64,000 bases of DNA from NCBI GenBank assembly GCA_905331475.1, contig CAJNYU010003583.1:62001-126000 (forward strand), read 5' to 3'. Every line of letters starts with the position of its first letter. The first letter of the stretch is position 1. This document shows, piece after piece, positions 22,441-35,000 of the stretch. Both the position numbers and the translations under genes were made by a program. The notes under the pieces were generated by a model. The model saw nothing but the letters and a program-made list of their open reading frames with translations. It had not been told where the DNA came from and did no database searches. Source of the DNA: Rotaria socialis (taxonomy: Eukaryota; Rotifera; Eurotatoria; Philodinida; Philodinidae).

Positions 22441-22757
22441 CCCAGGAGATTCAATCCGACCAGCGGATCCGATCGTTTCCGGCATAGGATCCTATGGATT
22501 CCGTTGTTTTTCGGTCGGCTCCGTTGAATTCCGATGATTTCCTAACTAACGAATTCCGGTCCGGTTTCCGCCGGAAAAATTCCGTTAAGTTCTGCAAAAT
22601 TTCGACCAGGAATTCGTCGGAAATCGACGGAACCGATGGGAATTGATCGGAAATGGTCCGACGAAATCTGGACCGGATTCCGTTAGTTAGGAAATCGTCG
22701 GAATTCAACGAAACCGACCGGTTCCGACCGATTCCGACGTACCCTGATTCTCCTGGG
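22441..22757. repeat. Foldback element with CCCAGGAGA ends
   Basis: Ends are CCCAGGAGATTCA and TGATTCTCCTGGG. The interior is a large imperfect palindrome: AATTCCGATGATTTCCTAAC near 22525-22550 returns as GTTAGGAAATCGTCGGAATT near 22685-22705. It is filled with short GGATTCCG and TTCCGTT words. No gene. Similar in build to the element at 2562-2848. Confidence 0.7.
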
Positions 22758-24640
22758 TTAAGTCAGCTGTATAAAACGGAAGATGGAAAAATATAACAAT
22801 GCAAAATTAATTCCATGCTTGGAATTTTCCAAGCTCAATAACGATTTCATTATTCAGAATTTGGATAAATTCTATAATTATTACGCTTCATTTATTCTCA
22901 AAAGGGATATTAGAACAATTTTCAACAATTATTCACTTAAAAACCAGTCAGTACATACTTCCTCCGTTATATTGTATATGAGCATGTCTGTAAATGTAGG
23001 AAAGTGACTGACAGCATCGAGTATATTCTGTGAAGATTGATTTGAAACAAGAGACAAACTAGTAATAATAAAATAGAAATAAACAGTAACCAAGAGAAAA
23101 AGTCCTGTAAATAATTGAACCATTTGAATCGGTAATGAGATATTTAAAATAAATTTGTATGCTCGCTGTTTTTAGTTTTATTTTAAAAAAGAATTTGTTA
23201 ATTTTTTGAATGGTTTTAATTTTTAAGCAAGGAAATAATATTTATAAAAAAATTTCAACGTCAATAGAAATATTTAATAGTGAATAAAACAAGAGATTGA
23301 AAATATGAGTATTGTATTATAAGATTTTTTGAGCATACAAATGACTCTAACCTTTGAAGTTAAAGGAAAGGCTACATAGAACGAGTTGATAAATATACAG
23401 CAGTGATGGGACCTGTTAGGTTCGAAAATTTGAAGAAAGTGATCTAGTAGAATTCTGTGGGATCTGATTTCAGGATAAAGCGAGCGATACCCTACGACTG
23501 AGAGGGGTGTCAAAGGACTGAGGATTAGGAACCCCTCATCAGTTCCCCTACAGTTACTTGCATACCAAAGGTAAAAATATGGAATATTCACGATAATTTT
23601 TGTTCTTACACTCATTTTCACTCGCAAAACTGTGAGAATCAATGATTTCCTGCAAAAATGATTTTTAAAACAGCAATATCGCGACTTTCGTGAATGGTGG
23701 AACTGTGATGGAACCGATAGTTGATTCCCATTTCCTCTAGGAATTATCACAGCGACACTGGCAATTCCTCGGCACATTAGGAATTCCTATTTCTCAGTCA
23801 TTGGTCACTGCTAAAATATGGAAGGTATTCAGTTGCAAATTCAAAAATATTTCTAATTTTTGATAAAAGAATGATAAAATAAACTCATGAAGTTTTAGTT
23901 GAATCATGCTGTGAACGGAATACCGAAGTTATCAAGTGGAAATTAGAATAAAATTGAACAACTACTCTCACTTTTGTAATCAAAGTTGTTAGCTGAACTC
24001 AAACATAATCACGACGAATTGCAAGTGTTTAATTGTGCGCATCGCATTCATGATCTCTGTACACAGAAACTGCTGAATCGAGTTAACTTATGACCAATGT
24101 ACAATAGATAATATATCTCAACGATTGAAATTTTTAGAAAACTGGTGTTAAGTGCCATATGTTATATATGCAGAGGAACATATCTAGAAAAAAAATCATC
24201 ATACATTATGAAGGTGTTTGGAACCTTTTATTACAATCTATATAAATCAAATGCAATGAAGCAATGCTTATCGCTAGATAACACTGAACTGATTTTAGTT
24301 AGTGTCTTGTGAGATGATGTATCAATTATACTTTAATGAATGTAATATAACTATAGTACAAACAGAATCATTGCCAAGTTCTAAAACATATGTGTTATTC
24401 GTATGATATGATAAAAGCTTGTTTTTGGTTGAGTTGCCTTTGAAATAATTAGAATAAAGTATAATTTTACAATATACTCATGAATGAGAAAGATTTTTGA
24501 ATAGAACATATATTTATTTGCAAGCAAATAAGGTAAGAAAATAATTGGAGCGAAAAAATTGTTAACGAAAAGTTTGCAAGGCAACAATAGTATGCACAAC
24601 TTTTAGACTTTTTTCTGAATCAATCAAGCATAATGCGTGA
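22758..24640. other. Intergenic; possible worn element at 23401-23810
   Basis: No supported gene. The segment 23401-23810 starts CAGTGATGGG and ends in the complement of CAGTGACCAATG, like hAT termini, and has GGAATTCC-type words inside. The 8-bp flanks do not match, so it is not called as an element. The open frame inside it has no family resemblance. Confidence 0.4.
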
Positions 24641-27600
24641 TCAAAATTGTTGATTTGAAAGTTCGTTGTCATCATCATTCAGTGTTGAATCCGGATTGAA
24701 AGTTGGATTTGGGATACCAGTGTCGATAGAGGTTGTTTCCTCCACTCTTGGTGTATATTCAGGAAGCTGTTGTTGAGAGATGAAATTCTTTTGGGTCGTC
24801 CTAGTAGCTAAATGAGCATAAGCATCAGTCTGATGTATTCTTCTACGAGGTCCCCAAGATTCTGCAGGTAAATTATTTGATTCCAATGCTGCTAAGAACA
24901 GAGGCTTCGAGGGACCATAGTCCGTCTTTTCTTTGGCCATCCTCCGATATTCCTGAATATAACTAATCAGAAAGACGAGTGGAATCGGAATAATACAAAT
25001 GACAAAGATGAACCAGCCCAATGTAGTGCTCCACTGTGGAAATTCATAGGGTGGAAATCCACCAGATGCATCAAGTTTCAATGGCGCAGTATTCAGTAAA
25101 TTGGTAGCAGTAATAACCTTAAGAGAAAACAAGGTAAGCTGAAGGCTTTATTAACTCATCTTTTTTTAAAAGTCAGTAAAAAATATGAAGATAAAAAACC
25201 AAGCGACCCTGACTGCATTAAATTTCGAATGACAAGTTCAAGGTTAATTAATGAAAATCTTAATAACGAAGTATCTAGTTAATTAACAATTGAAAGGGTC
25301 TTAATATTGATTTGAATGAAAATTAAACCCTAGAGGTACTTTTCTATTAAAGAACATGCGAGCAGATATTAAGTTGTTTTTATAATCTGTAGATATAGAA
25401 TTTAAGATTATCATAGAACGAAAAATTTAGGGTATCCAGAAAGTAACTTGACATAGAATACTTTGAATTCTTTATTGTTCTTCAATACAATGAGACAATT
25501 ATTTTTTAGGTTAGAGAACATATAGAAGTTATTATTTATGAAGAAATAGTCCAGTTGTTATCACTAAAATAGCTAAAATATCTTCATAATATAAGTAAAC
25601 TAAGCACACATGTTTATTACTTATAGCTATATTCCAACACTGTAAGGATATTCTTTTATTCATTTATCAAATTATCTACCCTCTCAGAGCAAGCATTAAC
25701 TGATTTTAGTTAAGAGTTATGAAACTATTTTAATTACTCTGTCGCTGGTTAATTTCTAGACGCCCTACATACTGCTGTTATTCACGTATCTCACTTGAAT
25801 TAGTAGATATATCTCATTTTCAACTTATTCTGAATGTAGTTCTTATGTATATACGATCAGTATGTTTAATACGGCTTTTAGCTTTGATTTATAGCATAGG
25901 TACTTACGAGTGTGAGTATTGGTGCGGTGATGCACCATGTGACAAAGAGATAGTATTGAGCTGCTCGTTTGCCTAACATCATTTCAACATCGTTCATAAA
26001 TCGATTGAATCCTAAAAAATGAATGCTATTTTTGTTGAATTAGTGATTTTTTTGATAGAATAATAGACCATAGATATACGCAATGCTGACAACTTCAAAA
26101 AATCCTATGAAAACCAGTGATATATTAGCTGTATACTCTTGAAAGAGCTCGAACAGATAGATGCCACCCTAAAAAATAAAAGAACAGTTGTATATTTTCC
26201 TATTCCCAATTCTAAAATATACTGACGGGACAAGCAAAAGGTAGACTTGCAAGATAAAAGACTGAACAAGTTATAACGACCAGTACAGATCTTCGTTTTG
26301 CGTACGAAGGAAAAAACTCCATAAGAGCCGTAACTGGCACATCAGTAGATGCGAACTAAAGTACAAGTATTTGATTAGTAGAAAACATCTCGGAATTAAC
26401 TCACTTGTGAACCCAGTCCAAGTGCAAGAAGCATTAAAAAGAAGATAATAGAAAAAAAAGGACTGGCCGGCATTTTTGCGAGTGCTGCAGGATATGTAAT
26501 AAATGCTAAGCCAGGACCTGATGCCGTAGCATATACTTCTACTGGTTCATTCAAAGACTTAGCAAGAAATCCAATAGTAGCAAAAACAGCAAATCCAGCG
26601 AAAACACCAGTAAAACAGTCGCAGGAAACCACAATACACATTTGTCTATTTTTTCGATTAGAATCAACCTTTGAGAAATGAAAGACAAGGCGCTACTTAC
26701 TGAAAAAATTTATTATGAAAATCGTTAGCTGCTGAATAAGCTATGAGTGAACCAAAACTGATACTTAGAGAGAAAAACACCTGAGAAGCTGCTGCTTGCC
26801 ATATCTAAAAGATAATAATTTTACGTATGCCTAACATTCCAAGCAAATGTTTGTAATTCTCATTTACCTTAAAACTGCCAATGAGCTCCCATCTGGGTAC
26901 GATATAGAATATAATACCCTCACGTGCTCCGTCAAGTGTTGCGGTGAAAATGATGAGCACAAGCAGCACAATATACGGGAAGATAGCCGTGAAATATGCG
27001 ACCTAAAATAATGTGTCATAAGAGTATAGACAAAACAAAACTCCGCTCACTTTTCCCGATGATTGTACACCACGGATGATACACACACAAATGAGAAGCC
27101 AAGAGGCGAGCAATAAAACTGACATGTAAGTACCGGGAACACCGAAATCGTCAAAACTTGAACTTTTATTTAACAGAAGTCGACTAAAAATCATGATAAA
27201 AATGTTTTAATGTATGTTGATAAACATAAGATTGCTGAAAATTCTTGTATTTAAATCTGTTTGTTTCCTAATTGATTCAAGTTATAGTTTATCAAAAGAA
27301 CTTCTTTGACAGATCAAAAATGATTTTTCTTAAGTGATCTATAAATTGGCTCGGATATCTCTCGAAGAGATGCAAAAATGACACACAATTTATATTTATC
27401 TCAAAACTTACTAAAAGAATTCTTCAGTGACTGTCACTTGTTTTACACTTGTAGTATTGTTCTCTTGACATCCACTATCAGAAAAATTACTAGATAGTGC
27501 TGTTGTACAATTCCCTCCTGTACAATTGAATAGTGTACAATTCAATGCTGTGATATTTGCTCCCAAAGTATTTCCTGGCGAGCCAGGAACAAAACAGCCA

Positions 27601-28214
27601 TTTGAATTCCACCAATGACCACAATCGGCCCACAAGAGCCTTTTACGAAATGAAAGAACAAAATAAAACAGAGCCCAAGCAATAATGACATTGTAGTATA
27701 AAGTGCCCAATATACTATTTATAATCATAGCAAAACCTACACCTAAAACAAAGCAAGAGTCAACGACGAAAGATTATTCAAATATTTACCTTGCCAGCCT
27801 TTGGCAAGAACAAATGCCGATGCTGGACCGCGACTTGTAAATTGTCCAAGAGCTAGTTCCAAATAATAGAGTGGGGCCCCGATTAGAAAGTAAAGAGTGA
27901 AATATGGGATGAGAAAGGCACCTAAAATATCCTGAGAAAATTAAGTTAGAAGAAGAAGCACATAAAAGCTGACCTCCACCACTCTGTGCTGCTAGATATG
28001 GAAATCGCCATACGTTACCGAGACCAACGGAATTCGAAATGAGTGATAAGACAAATTCAATGGGTCGATCCCATTGATGATTATTTTCTTCCTAGGATAA
28101 GGATATTAGAACGGTGAGTTTCCTCTGTAAAACATCAGTTACTTCTTTGTCAGCATTAACTGTATCACTGATGTTGTTATTCTGCGGACGAACAACTGCC
28201 TTTGAGCGCCGAAA
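24641..28214 (-). CDS. SLC6-family sodium-coupled amino acid or neurotransmitter transporter, first exon missing
   Basis: Twelve exons on the minus strand: 28214-28143, 28091-27974, 27921-27790, 27742-27412, 27183-27051, 27002-26868, 26804-26701, 26645-26405, 26355-26227, 26168-26069, 26011-25908 and 25117-24641. All borders are GT-AG with matching phases. The joined frame of 691 residues is open. Twelve membrane helices are expected. Family marks are [14 protein letters not shown] in helix 1, [18 protein letters not shown], an Asn- and Cys-rich outer loop with several N-glycosylation sites, [13 protein letters not shown], and [11 protein letters not shown] in helix 6. Helix 1 has Gly where monoamine transporters have Asp, so an amino-acid, GABA-like or orphan substrate is more likely than dopamine or serotonin. 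The cytoplasmic tail is acidic and Asn-rich. The start codon lies in an upstream exon that I did not find. The last intron (25118-25907) is about 790 bp, much longer than the rest. Confidence 0.92.
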
Positions 28215-28443
28215 CTAAAAGGATGCATAGATAACGCTTTGATAAAGTGTGAGAAAATTTCATTTAAATAATCTTCCATTAATAATATTAAATTAAGTGC
28301 ATTGTATAAGATGAGAACTACTACAAAACTCTTCGAAACGAAAAATGTGAAATACTCTTATACCGTCCATACTAATGACTCTTCAATCATTTAATTTGTT
28401 TTGATGAGAAATAGCAATATGCGACTTAAAAAATTTGTAGTAT
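28215..28443. other. Upstream region of the SLC6 gene
   Basis: Probably holds the missing first exon or promoter, but no start codon with a convincing donor was found. Confidence 0.35.
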
Positions 28444-28620
28444 CCCATGTCGATCATTCTGGGTCGTAAACGGTCGTATACCTGTCACTCACGGTGAAAA
28501 ACGGCGACCGTATTTTGTAGTCGTTTACTGTTGTCGCAAACGACCGTCGTAACTAAACGCTAACTGTAAACGGCTGTCGGATATCACAGTAAGCGGTCGT
28601 TTACGATGACCAGCTGTTCG
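28444..28620. repeat. Foldback element rich in AACGGTCGT words, copy 1
   Basis: Dense overlapping words such as GTAAACGG, ACGGTCGT and their complements on both strands, starting CCCATGTCGATCA. GC content and CpG frequency are well above the surroundings. No gene. Related to 31858-32090 and 55664-55899. The ends are approximate. Confidence 0.6.
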
Positions 28621-31600
28621 CTTAAAGTAGAGTAGCATGTTTTAGATTATAGGTTACACAAACTATCTCAGTGAAACGTATTAAGTGACCATCGTGTAGG
28701 TGAATTTAGCATCGCATTCGAATAAAACCTGTCGATTCTCATTTGAGATGATTTTCCAACATCTAGAGCCATATTACTAGTAGAACTTCGTATACCCTAT
28801 CGAGTAGTATATTTCGATTAATGCGATCTCGAACCATACTCCGGAAATTTTGAAAAATCCAAAAAATTCTGGTATTCTGTTTTGTAAAATGCGCTCATAT
28901 TCACTTCAACCAATCTTCCATTTTCGTACCTATGTTCCAAGTGGAACTCGACGAACTCTATCCAGTGGAACCCACTTATTTTCCGAAGCTTGAAATCTGA
29001 CTTCAGCGCTGATAGCATAATGCCAAAGAAACCTAAAAAATCTTACTATGCGCTATGAAAAATCTGCGGATATCATTAAATAGATCTCCTAGATTTGTGT
29101 TTATATCGTGAGTGGAACGCTTATAGCAAGGCCTTTAACGAATATGGGGAGCTTTTAATCGAATATGGTGCTAGAATTTCATAGAAAAATATGCTATTTT
29201 TGAGATTTTTGGGACCCTTATCAGGGAGACGAAAAATCTGATTGTATAATTCGATGAAATTTGTTGAGATCTGTTTGACACACGAGTGTGAGACTTGAAA
29301 TATTTCTTGGAATGAATATGGACAGATTCAACAAAAAGAATTTCAGGATTTCTTTGAATTTCTTTCGATTTTTCGAAAATGTAGGAGAATGCTTTGAGAT
29401 CTGGTTAATCCAAATTACCATTTGATAGAAAATACGAAACTTCACTAGGAACATGCGCATGCGTGTTGGAACATCAGCTCACAAGAGTATCGACAGGTTT
29501 TACTCGAATACGATACTAATTTCACTTACGTGTGAAGATCACGATTTTACTCCATCAAAAGTAGCACAATCTTATATTCCTTTAAGAAAAATCGTTTTTC
29601 AAAATATAATCGAGTTGGTATGAATTTTTAACAAACAATCAAGAGAAAACCTCTTTTTGAAATTAGTCATCAACACAATAAGTTCCAAGAAGAGAAAATT
29701 GAATAGATTTTAATGAAAGAAGAATCCAATTAGTAGGATTCAAACCTTAAAAAATCGAAGAATCTGGCTAAATCTGTCATCAGATGTTTAACAAGTTTTC
29801 ATTATCAATTTTATTATCCATCACATAGAAATGCTATAATTTTCATCGTTTTTTAAGCCCGCAAAATCATCGCAGTAAGATTTTTTTATGAGTTTTAAAC
29901 ATGGGGAATATACAGATAGAACATCAAAACAAACCATAACACATCGACAGCTCTCTATTGCGCAGAAAAATCCGAAATCCAGCGGTGAATTTCTAAACTA
30001 CCCAGGAACATTCTCATAAATCAGCACATAAATCATACACTATAGAGCTTACCTACGGATATGATTCATTCCAGCTTATAGGGCAGAGACGTCTATCAAT
30101 CGATCTATCATAAAGGCTCTCATAATCTACACATGCCTGTTATTTCAGGCATATACCCTACTTGAAATTCAAATAGTTAATATGAAAAAACCATCGAAAC
30201 ACCAAGAAATACTGCCTGAACTGACAAATCTTTGGCAATGATACTGCGCAAGAGTATTGAAAACTCTGTCTAGTATAATGAACAACGATTAAGGTTGCTC
30301 TCTACCAAAACAATAATACTCATATTTATTCACAAGCCAAAAATCTATGCTAAATAATAATCTGACAGATCCTTCATTATTTGCTTGATTTCTGGTTGTG
30401 ATTTCTGACACATCTCCAGGATTCTTCGCAGGCTTTTATTATCTATCGAAAAGAAGCAGCATATATCTTCTGCTTGCATCCTTGGTAGCGCATCACCGAC
30501 AAAACCTATCGTTCAGAACTCAGCTTTCCGGAAAAAAATCCAAAAGCAGGATTCCTGCATATTAAACCGATATGTGTAAGGACAGAAGACATACCGTGCC
30601 CCAACTTTTAACTTATTATTAATATAAGTCCATGAGATCATTTATCAACCCCCTTAAATCTCGACACGCAGCTAGAGAAAGCTATCCGTGCTCTATTCCC
30701 GTACTGCTCAAAATCAAAAGTTTTCAAAACCAGACACTTTGATCAAAAATAATTTTAGCATCAAATCATTTTTCAAGATTTCTATTTCTAAAAAGAAGCT
30801 GCAATTCACTGCATCAATATTATTTAGGAAATCATACGCATATCAAAGGGAGACACTAGAATATATCGGATCCTTGTGATCTCTAAAAGGCGTATGTCAA
30901 AAGACCTCTAAAGCCTACTTGAACCTTCGCAGTAAAATCGGAAAGAAATTGCTTTTCCACTAAAAACCAAGTTCAACTCTGAAGCAGATCTGTACCAAAA
31001 AAAACTTTCTATATGAAATCTCCGAGAAACCATTCGAAATCAATCCTCTGAATTGAAAATAAAAACTTTCTAGAAGTGTTTCTACGATCAGGAGCGTAGG
31101 ATTTCATAACTAGCAGAAATCACATTTTGATGTTTCTCCTTTTTTCTCACCCATTATCATGTATGCTGCTAATTATATTAATGCTAATCAAATTCCGTAT
31201 ATTTCTCTGTCAAGATCCTCACTACATCAGCAGTGGCAGAATTCTCACCAAGCAAAATTCGAGAATTCTGTTCATTTATAAACTATGCTATATTCTTTCT
31301 TTCCTGTATTATATTCTTTCTTTCTTGTGCTATTTTCTTTCCTTCCTGNCCCTCCACTACATCTGCAAGGCCATTATTTTTCATGATTTCCAGCTAACCA
31401 TAGTGTTGCTGTATCCCTTCCATAACTATTCATCAGTTTAATGATTTCTTATTGTACCTACTATAAGAAAAATCATAAACAGCGCAACGAGTACTTATTG
31501 ATACCAGAACTCAATTCTGAACATTGACCCCGATTTCAGATTAATTCTATTAAAAAACCAATTTTAGCAGGATTTCTATGATGCATTTTGTATCTTTCAG

Positions 31601-31857
31601 ATTTCTCAGGATTCCGACCGTATGACTCAGTAGAAATCACGGTGGATCGGTAATGGTTGCTTTCAATGCATTCTGAAGAACAAAAATGTTAGGATAAGAT
31701 CTGTTTGAAGTATGATTTCTGTTTTTTTTTATGTGAGGTGGCGCAGGATTTTTTGCTGCTGACAATGTTTCATCTGATTTCTGTTCAAGTACAGCAGAAC
31801 TGATGTCTGCAGTATGTTTTTCATTGATCGGTGGGTTATGCATATGTGTATTTCTTT
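28621..31857. other. Gene-poor region with one ambiguous base
   Basis: No coding-like frame or RNA gene. From about 29,870 on, the words GGATTTCT, GAAATC and AATCTG recur at irregular spacing, as if from worn repeats. The single undetermined base in the window is at 31349, inside a TTTCTTTCCTTCC tract, and may mark an assembly join. Confidence 0.4.
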
Positions 31858-32090
31858 TTTCCGAAATACGATCGTAAACGATCGGTTACGGTGTCGTTAC
31901 GGTCGTGTACCTTGCAGTAGTTGGTCGTTTCCGGTCTTCAATACGGCCTTTTACGGTAGGATACGACTTTGAAACGGTTGATGTATTGTGCCATATACGA
32001 CACGGCAATATACGGCCGTAATACGGCGTATACGGTCGTAAGTTCCGCGTGTACAGCCGTATCTAGTCATCGTAATGCACGACCTCGGAT
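31858..32090. repeat. Foldback element rich in TACGGTCGT words, copy 2
   Basis: Filled with TACGGTCGT, ATACGGC and TTACGGT words in both orientations. Its right end, read in reverse complement (CCGAGGTCGTGCATTACGAT), matches the left end of the copy at 55664 (CCCAGGTCGAACATTACGAT), so the two copies lie in opposite orientation. No coding sequence. Confidence 0.65.
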
Positions 32091-35000
32091 ATCCACTTTT
32101 ACCCATAACACAGAACATATCTGCTTGCAGCCGAGTTAATTTAGTTTTGGAAACAAAAATATAGAGAAGTACGCTTTTCCCATTTAGAAAAGACAGATTT
32201 CAATACTTCTCGCCATTTACCCAAAACTGTTCAAAGTACTTAAGAATAATATCTAACGTAAGTGCAGTTTCTTACATGAAAATTAAACTATTTTAGATGT
32301 ACAGAATTCCATTATTGGACATGAAACATGTTTACAATAAGGATGAAAAAAAGAGCGTCCCTAGAAATCCAATGCGGCAAAAAATGAAAAGAAAAGGTAA
32401 CTGTTCACATCATTTCAAAGTTACAGGTCTATAGGTGTATTTTCGGCTAAATGAAATTACATATAACTTGTAAAATGAGCATGTACAATCGAAAGAAGTA
32501 GAGCCGCGCAAGCATGATTATATCTGTCCCTTCAGAAAGGATAATTTTGATATTTGATTGATAATTATCGTGAGCAAGTCTTTAGTTAAAAATTTCCGCC
32601 CTATATGATAAATGCTTTCAATTAATTACAAGTCTTTTAAATGACAATAAATCTATATCAAATTTGTTAGACTCTAATTTTAGTATTTTATTCAATGTGT
32701 AGCACTTACTCTATTGATAAATGAATTCATCATACTTTCTCCACACCTTGTTCTTTATTTTGATCAACCAAAAAGAATAAGAAAATTGCGACAATAGCAG
32801 GGTTCACCTCTTATCACTAAGGGCTATATAACATTGCAAAAAGAAACTGATATAATCCAAATATTTGTATCTGAAGCAAAGGAAATACATTGCATGCGCT
32901 CTGTGCCTGCCACTTTCTTTTATTGCGTTCTCCTCCAATAAAGCACTTTTCGCTTGATCTGCTACATGAAGAGACAAGAATAGACAGAACAATTAACTCT
33001 TTCGACAATAGTCAAACAGTAAAAACGAGTGAATACAAGCTTTGACTAAGATAAGAATGGTTAAAAAATAATAATATTATTATTATTCTGTCACACGGTT
33101 TATTATCTCTATACTGTTGACTTGATTCGTCAATACAGAATCGCAATACAATATAATTTCTATTCGATTACAAAATATATAAATTATTGTATGAAAATTG
33201 TTGAAATTAGTACAGTAAATCAAATCTTGTTAAAACTCAAGCGAAAAAGATTGAATATAGTCATCATACGAATGACGGAGGCAGTGTCCAAGAAGAAAAA
33301 AAAGACTTTAGGAACTCTTATCGCTGTCTGAATTTGTCGTGTTTTTTCTATACAACAACCCCTGATAAACTAGTCAAGGACGACTGTGATGACGAAAAAG
33401 GATCTTTATTGACATGCAATAATATAATGTTAGTGCAAACTGAAATTTGTCAATATTGATTGATTAACTGATCGTATACGATAAGATAAAGTAATAGAAT
33501 GACGTTGCAGACACGTTGAAGCATACATGTTGTTATTTTCATCAATGGATCATAAGTTACACAACGCGTCAGAACATTTGAAAAGATCATAAATTTTATC
33601 TTTACGCGTGATTCTAACATCAGAAAGCGACAGTGAAAAGAAAGAATTTGTGACTGAGTCTTTTATGCAAGTAATCATGATGTTGTAGAAATATAGCCAT
33701 CGAATATCCATGAATATGAGAAACAAATGCGCAGTTGTTATGCAAACTGTTACTTCTAATAATAAAACATTGCTTCCCTTTGTTACAGTATTTACCAAAA
33801 ATTTACAGATTATTCTTTCCTACCAGTTGAAGCTTTACGAGAATTTACTTTGAAACTGGTAGTAATGAGTTATATTTATTAGAAATTACTTTCTCATCTG
33901 TTGTTAGTTTTTTACTGTAACTTTTTCATGAATTTGAATATGCGTCAGCATCCGATATTTATGATCGTTTAAATTAAGTTGCAAAATAATCAGTTCTACG
34001 TCACCTTCAGATACTGTTTCAAATTTCCAAAGCAAGGCAGTACATAGTCCTCCTCAGGGGCTTCAAAAAATTACCCTTACGATCAACCTATTATATTTTA
34101 AAATCATATGACTGATGCTCTACTTGATTAGAAAATATTTTATAATAAACATCACTGAATTCTGAAGAAAGAAAATGGAAATTAACTTTAATCATGACTG
34201 TGGCAGCTGGGATTTATTTACACTTCTCGGTAACTCTCTCGAAATATTGAGATGAATCCAACAAGGCTTCCGAGTAAATACAAAGTATGAGAGCGGCTGT
34301 ACATGAACTCAAATACAATTTCACATACTAAATCTTGATCATTTCTCAATGCGTAAATGAAATGGTCACAAATCTTCGATTATAATAGCTCCTTTCACTA
34401 AGAAAATCATAAAAGCATTGTGATAATAATACGAGTACAACTCAATCTGAATGAGAAGAACTATCAAGTTGCTTTTATATTTTTGTGAGTGACACTATCA
34501 GTAGATTCATACACTTACGCGATTTTATCAGGCAGAATTTCTTCCGGAAAACAAGAATAACCGTGCTCCATATCACGGGGGTGCTACTTGAATAAGTTAC
34601 GGGAGATCTTTCCGCATTATTCATTCAACTAAAGGTAATCCTCATCTGCATTTTCTCATAAAATATTACTCGATGGCTAGGATCTCAATCATCGAAATAT
34701 TATAATGTAATTTGACATTGTTTACAAGATATTTCATGCTTCTATTATGTACAATAAATGTCTATCTGTTCTTCTTTTGTTTTCTGATTTCAAGAAAACG
34801 GCAACAAGAGAAACAGTTGCATGAGTTTTATCGACCATTACTATACTATTTTCCTGCTGTTTCATTACTCGGGAAAATAAGGAGTGACAAAAAAATTACA
34901 TTGATGCACATTTTAAGTGGGGAAACATAATTTTATCGTAAGAATAATATGACTTGATCAAGATAAAACAACAGAAATTTTTTACACAAAAAGTGAATCT

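Noticed and set aside
23401..23810. Possible hAT element with CAGTGA ends
   Set aside because: The terminal match is under 10 bp and the 8-bp flanks do not agree.
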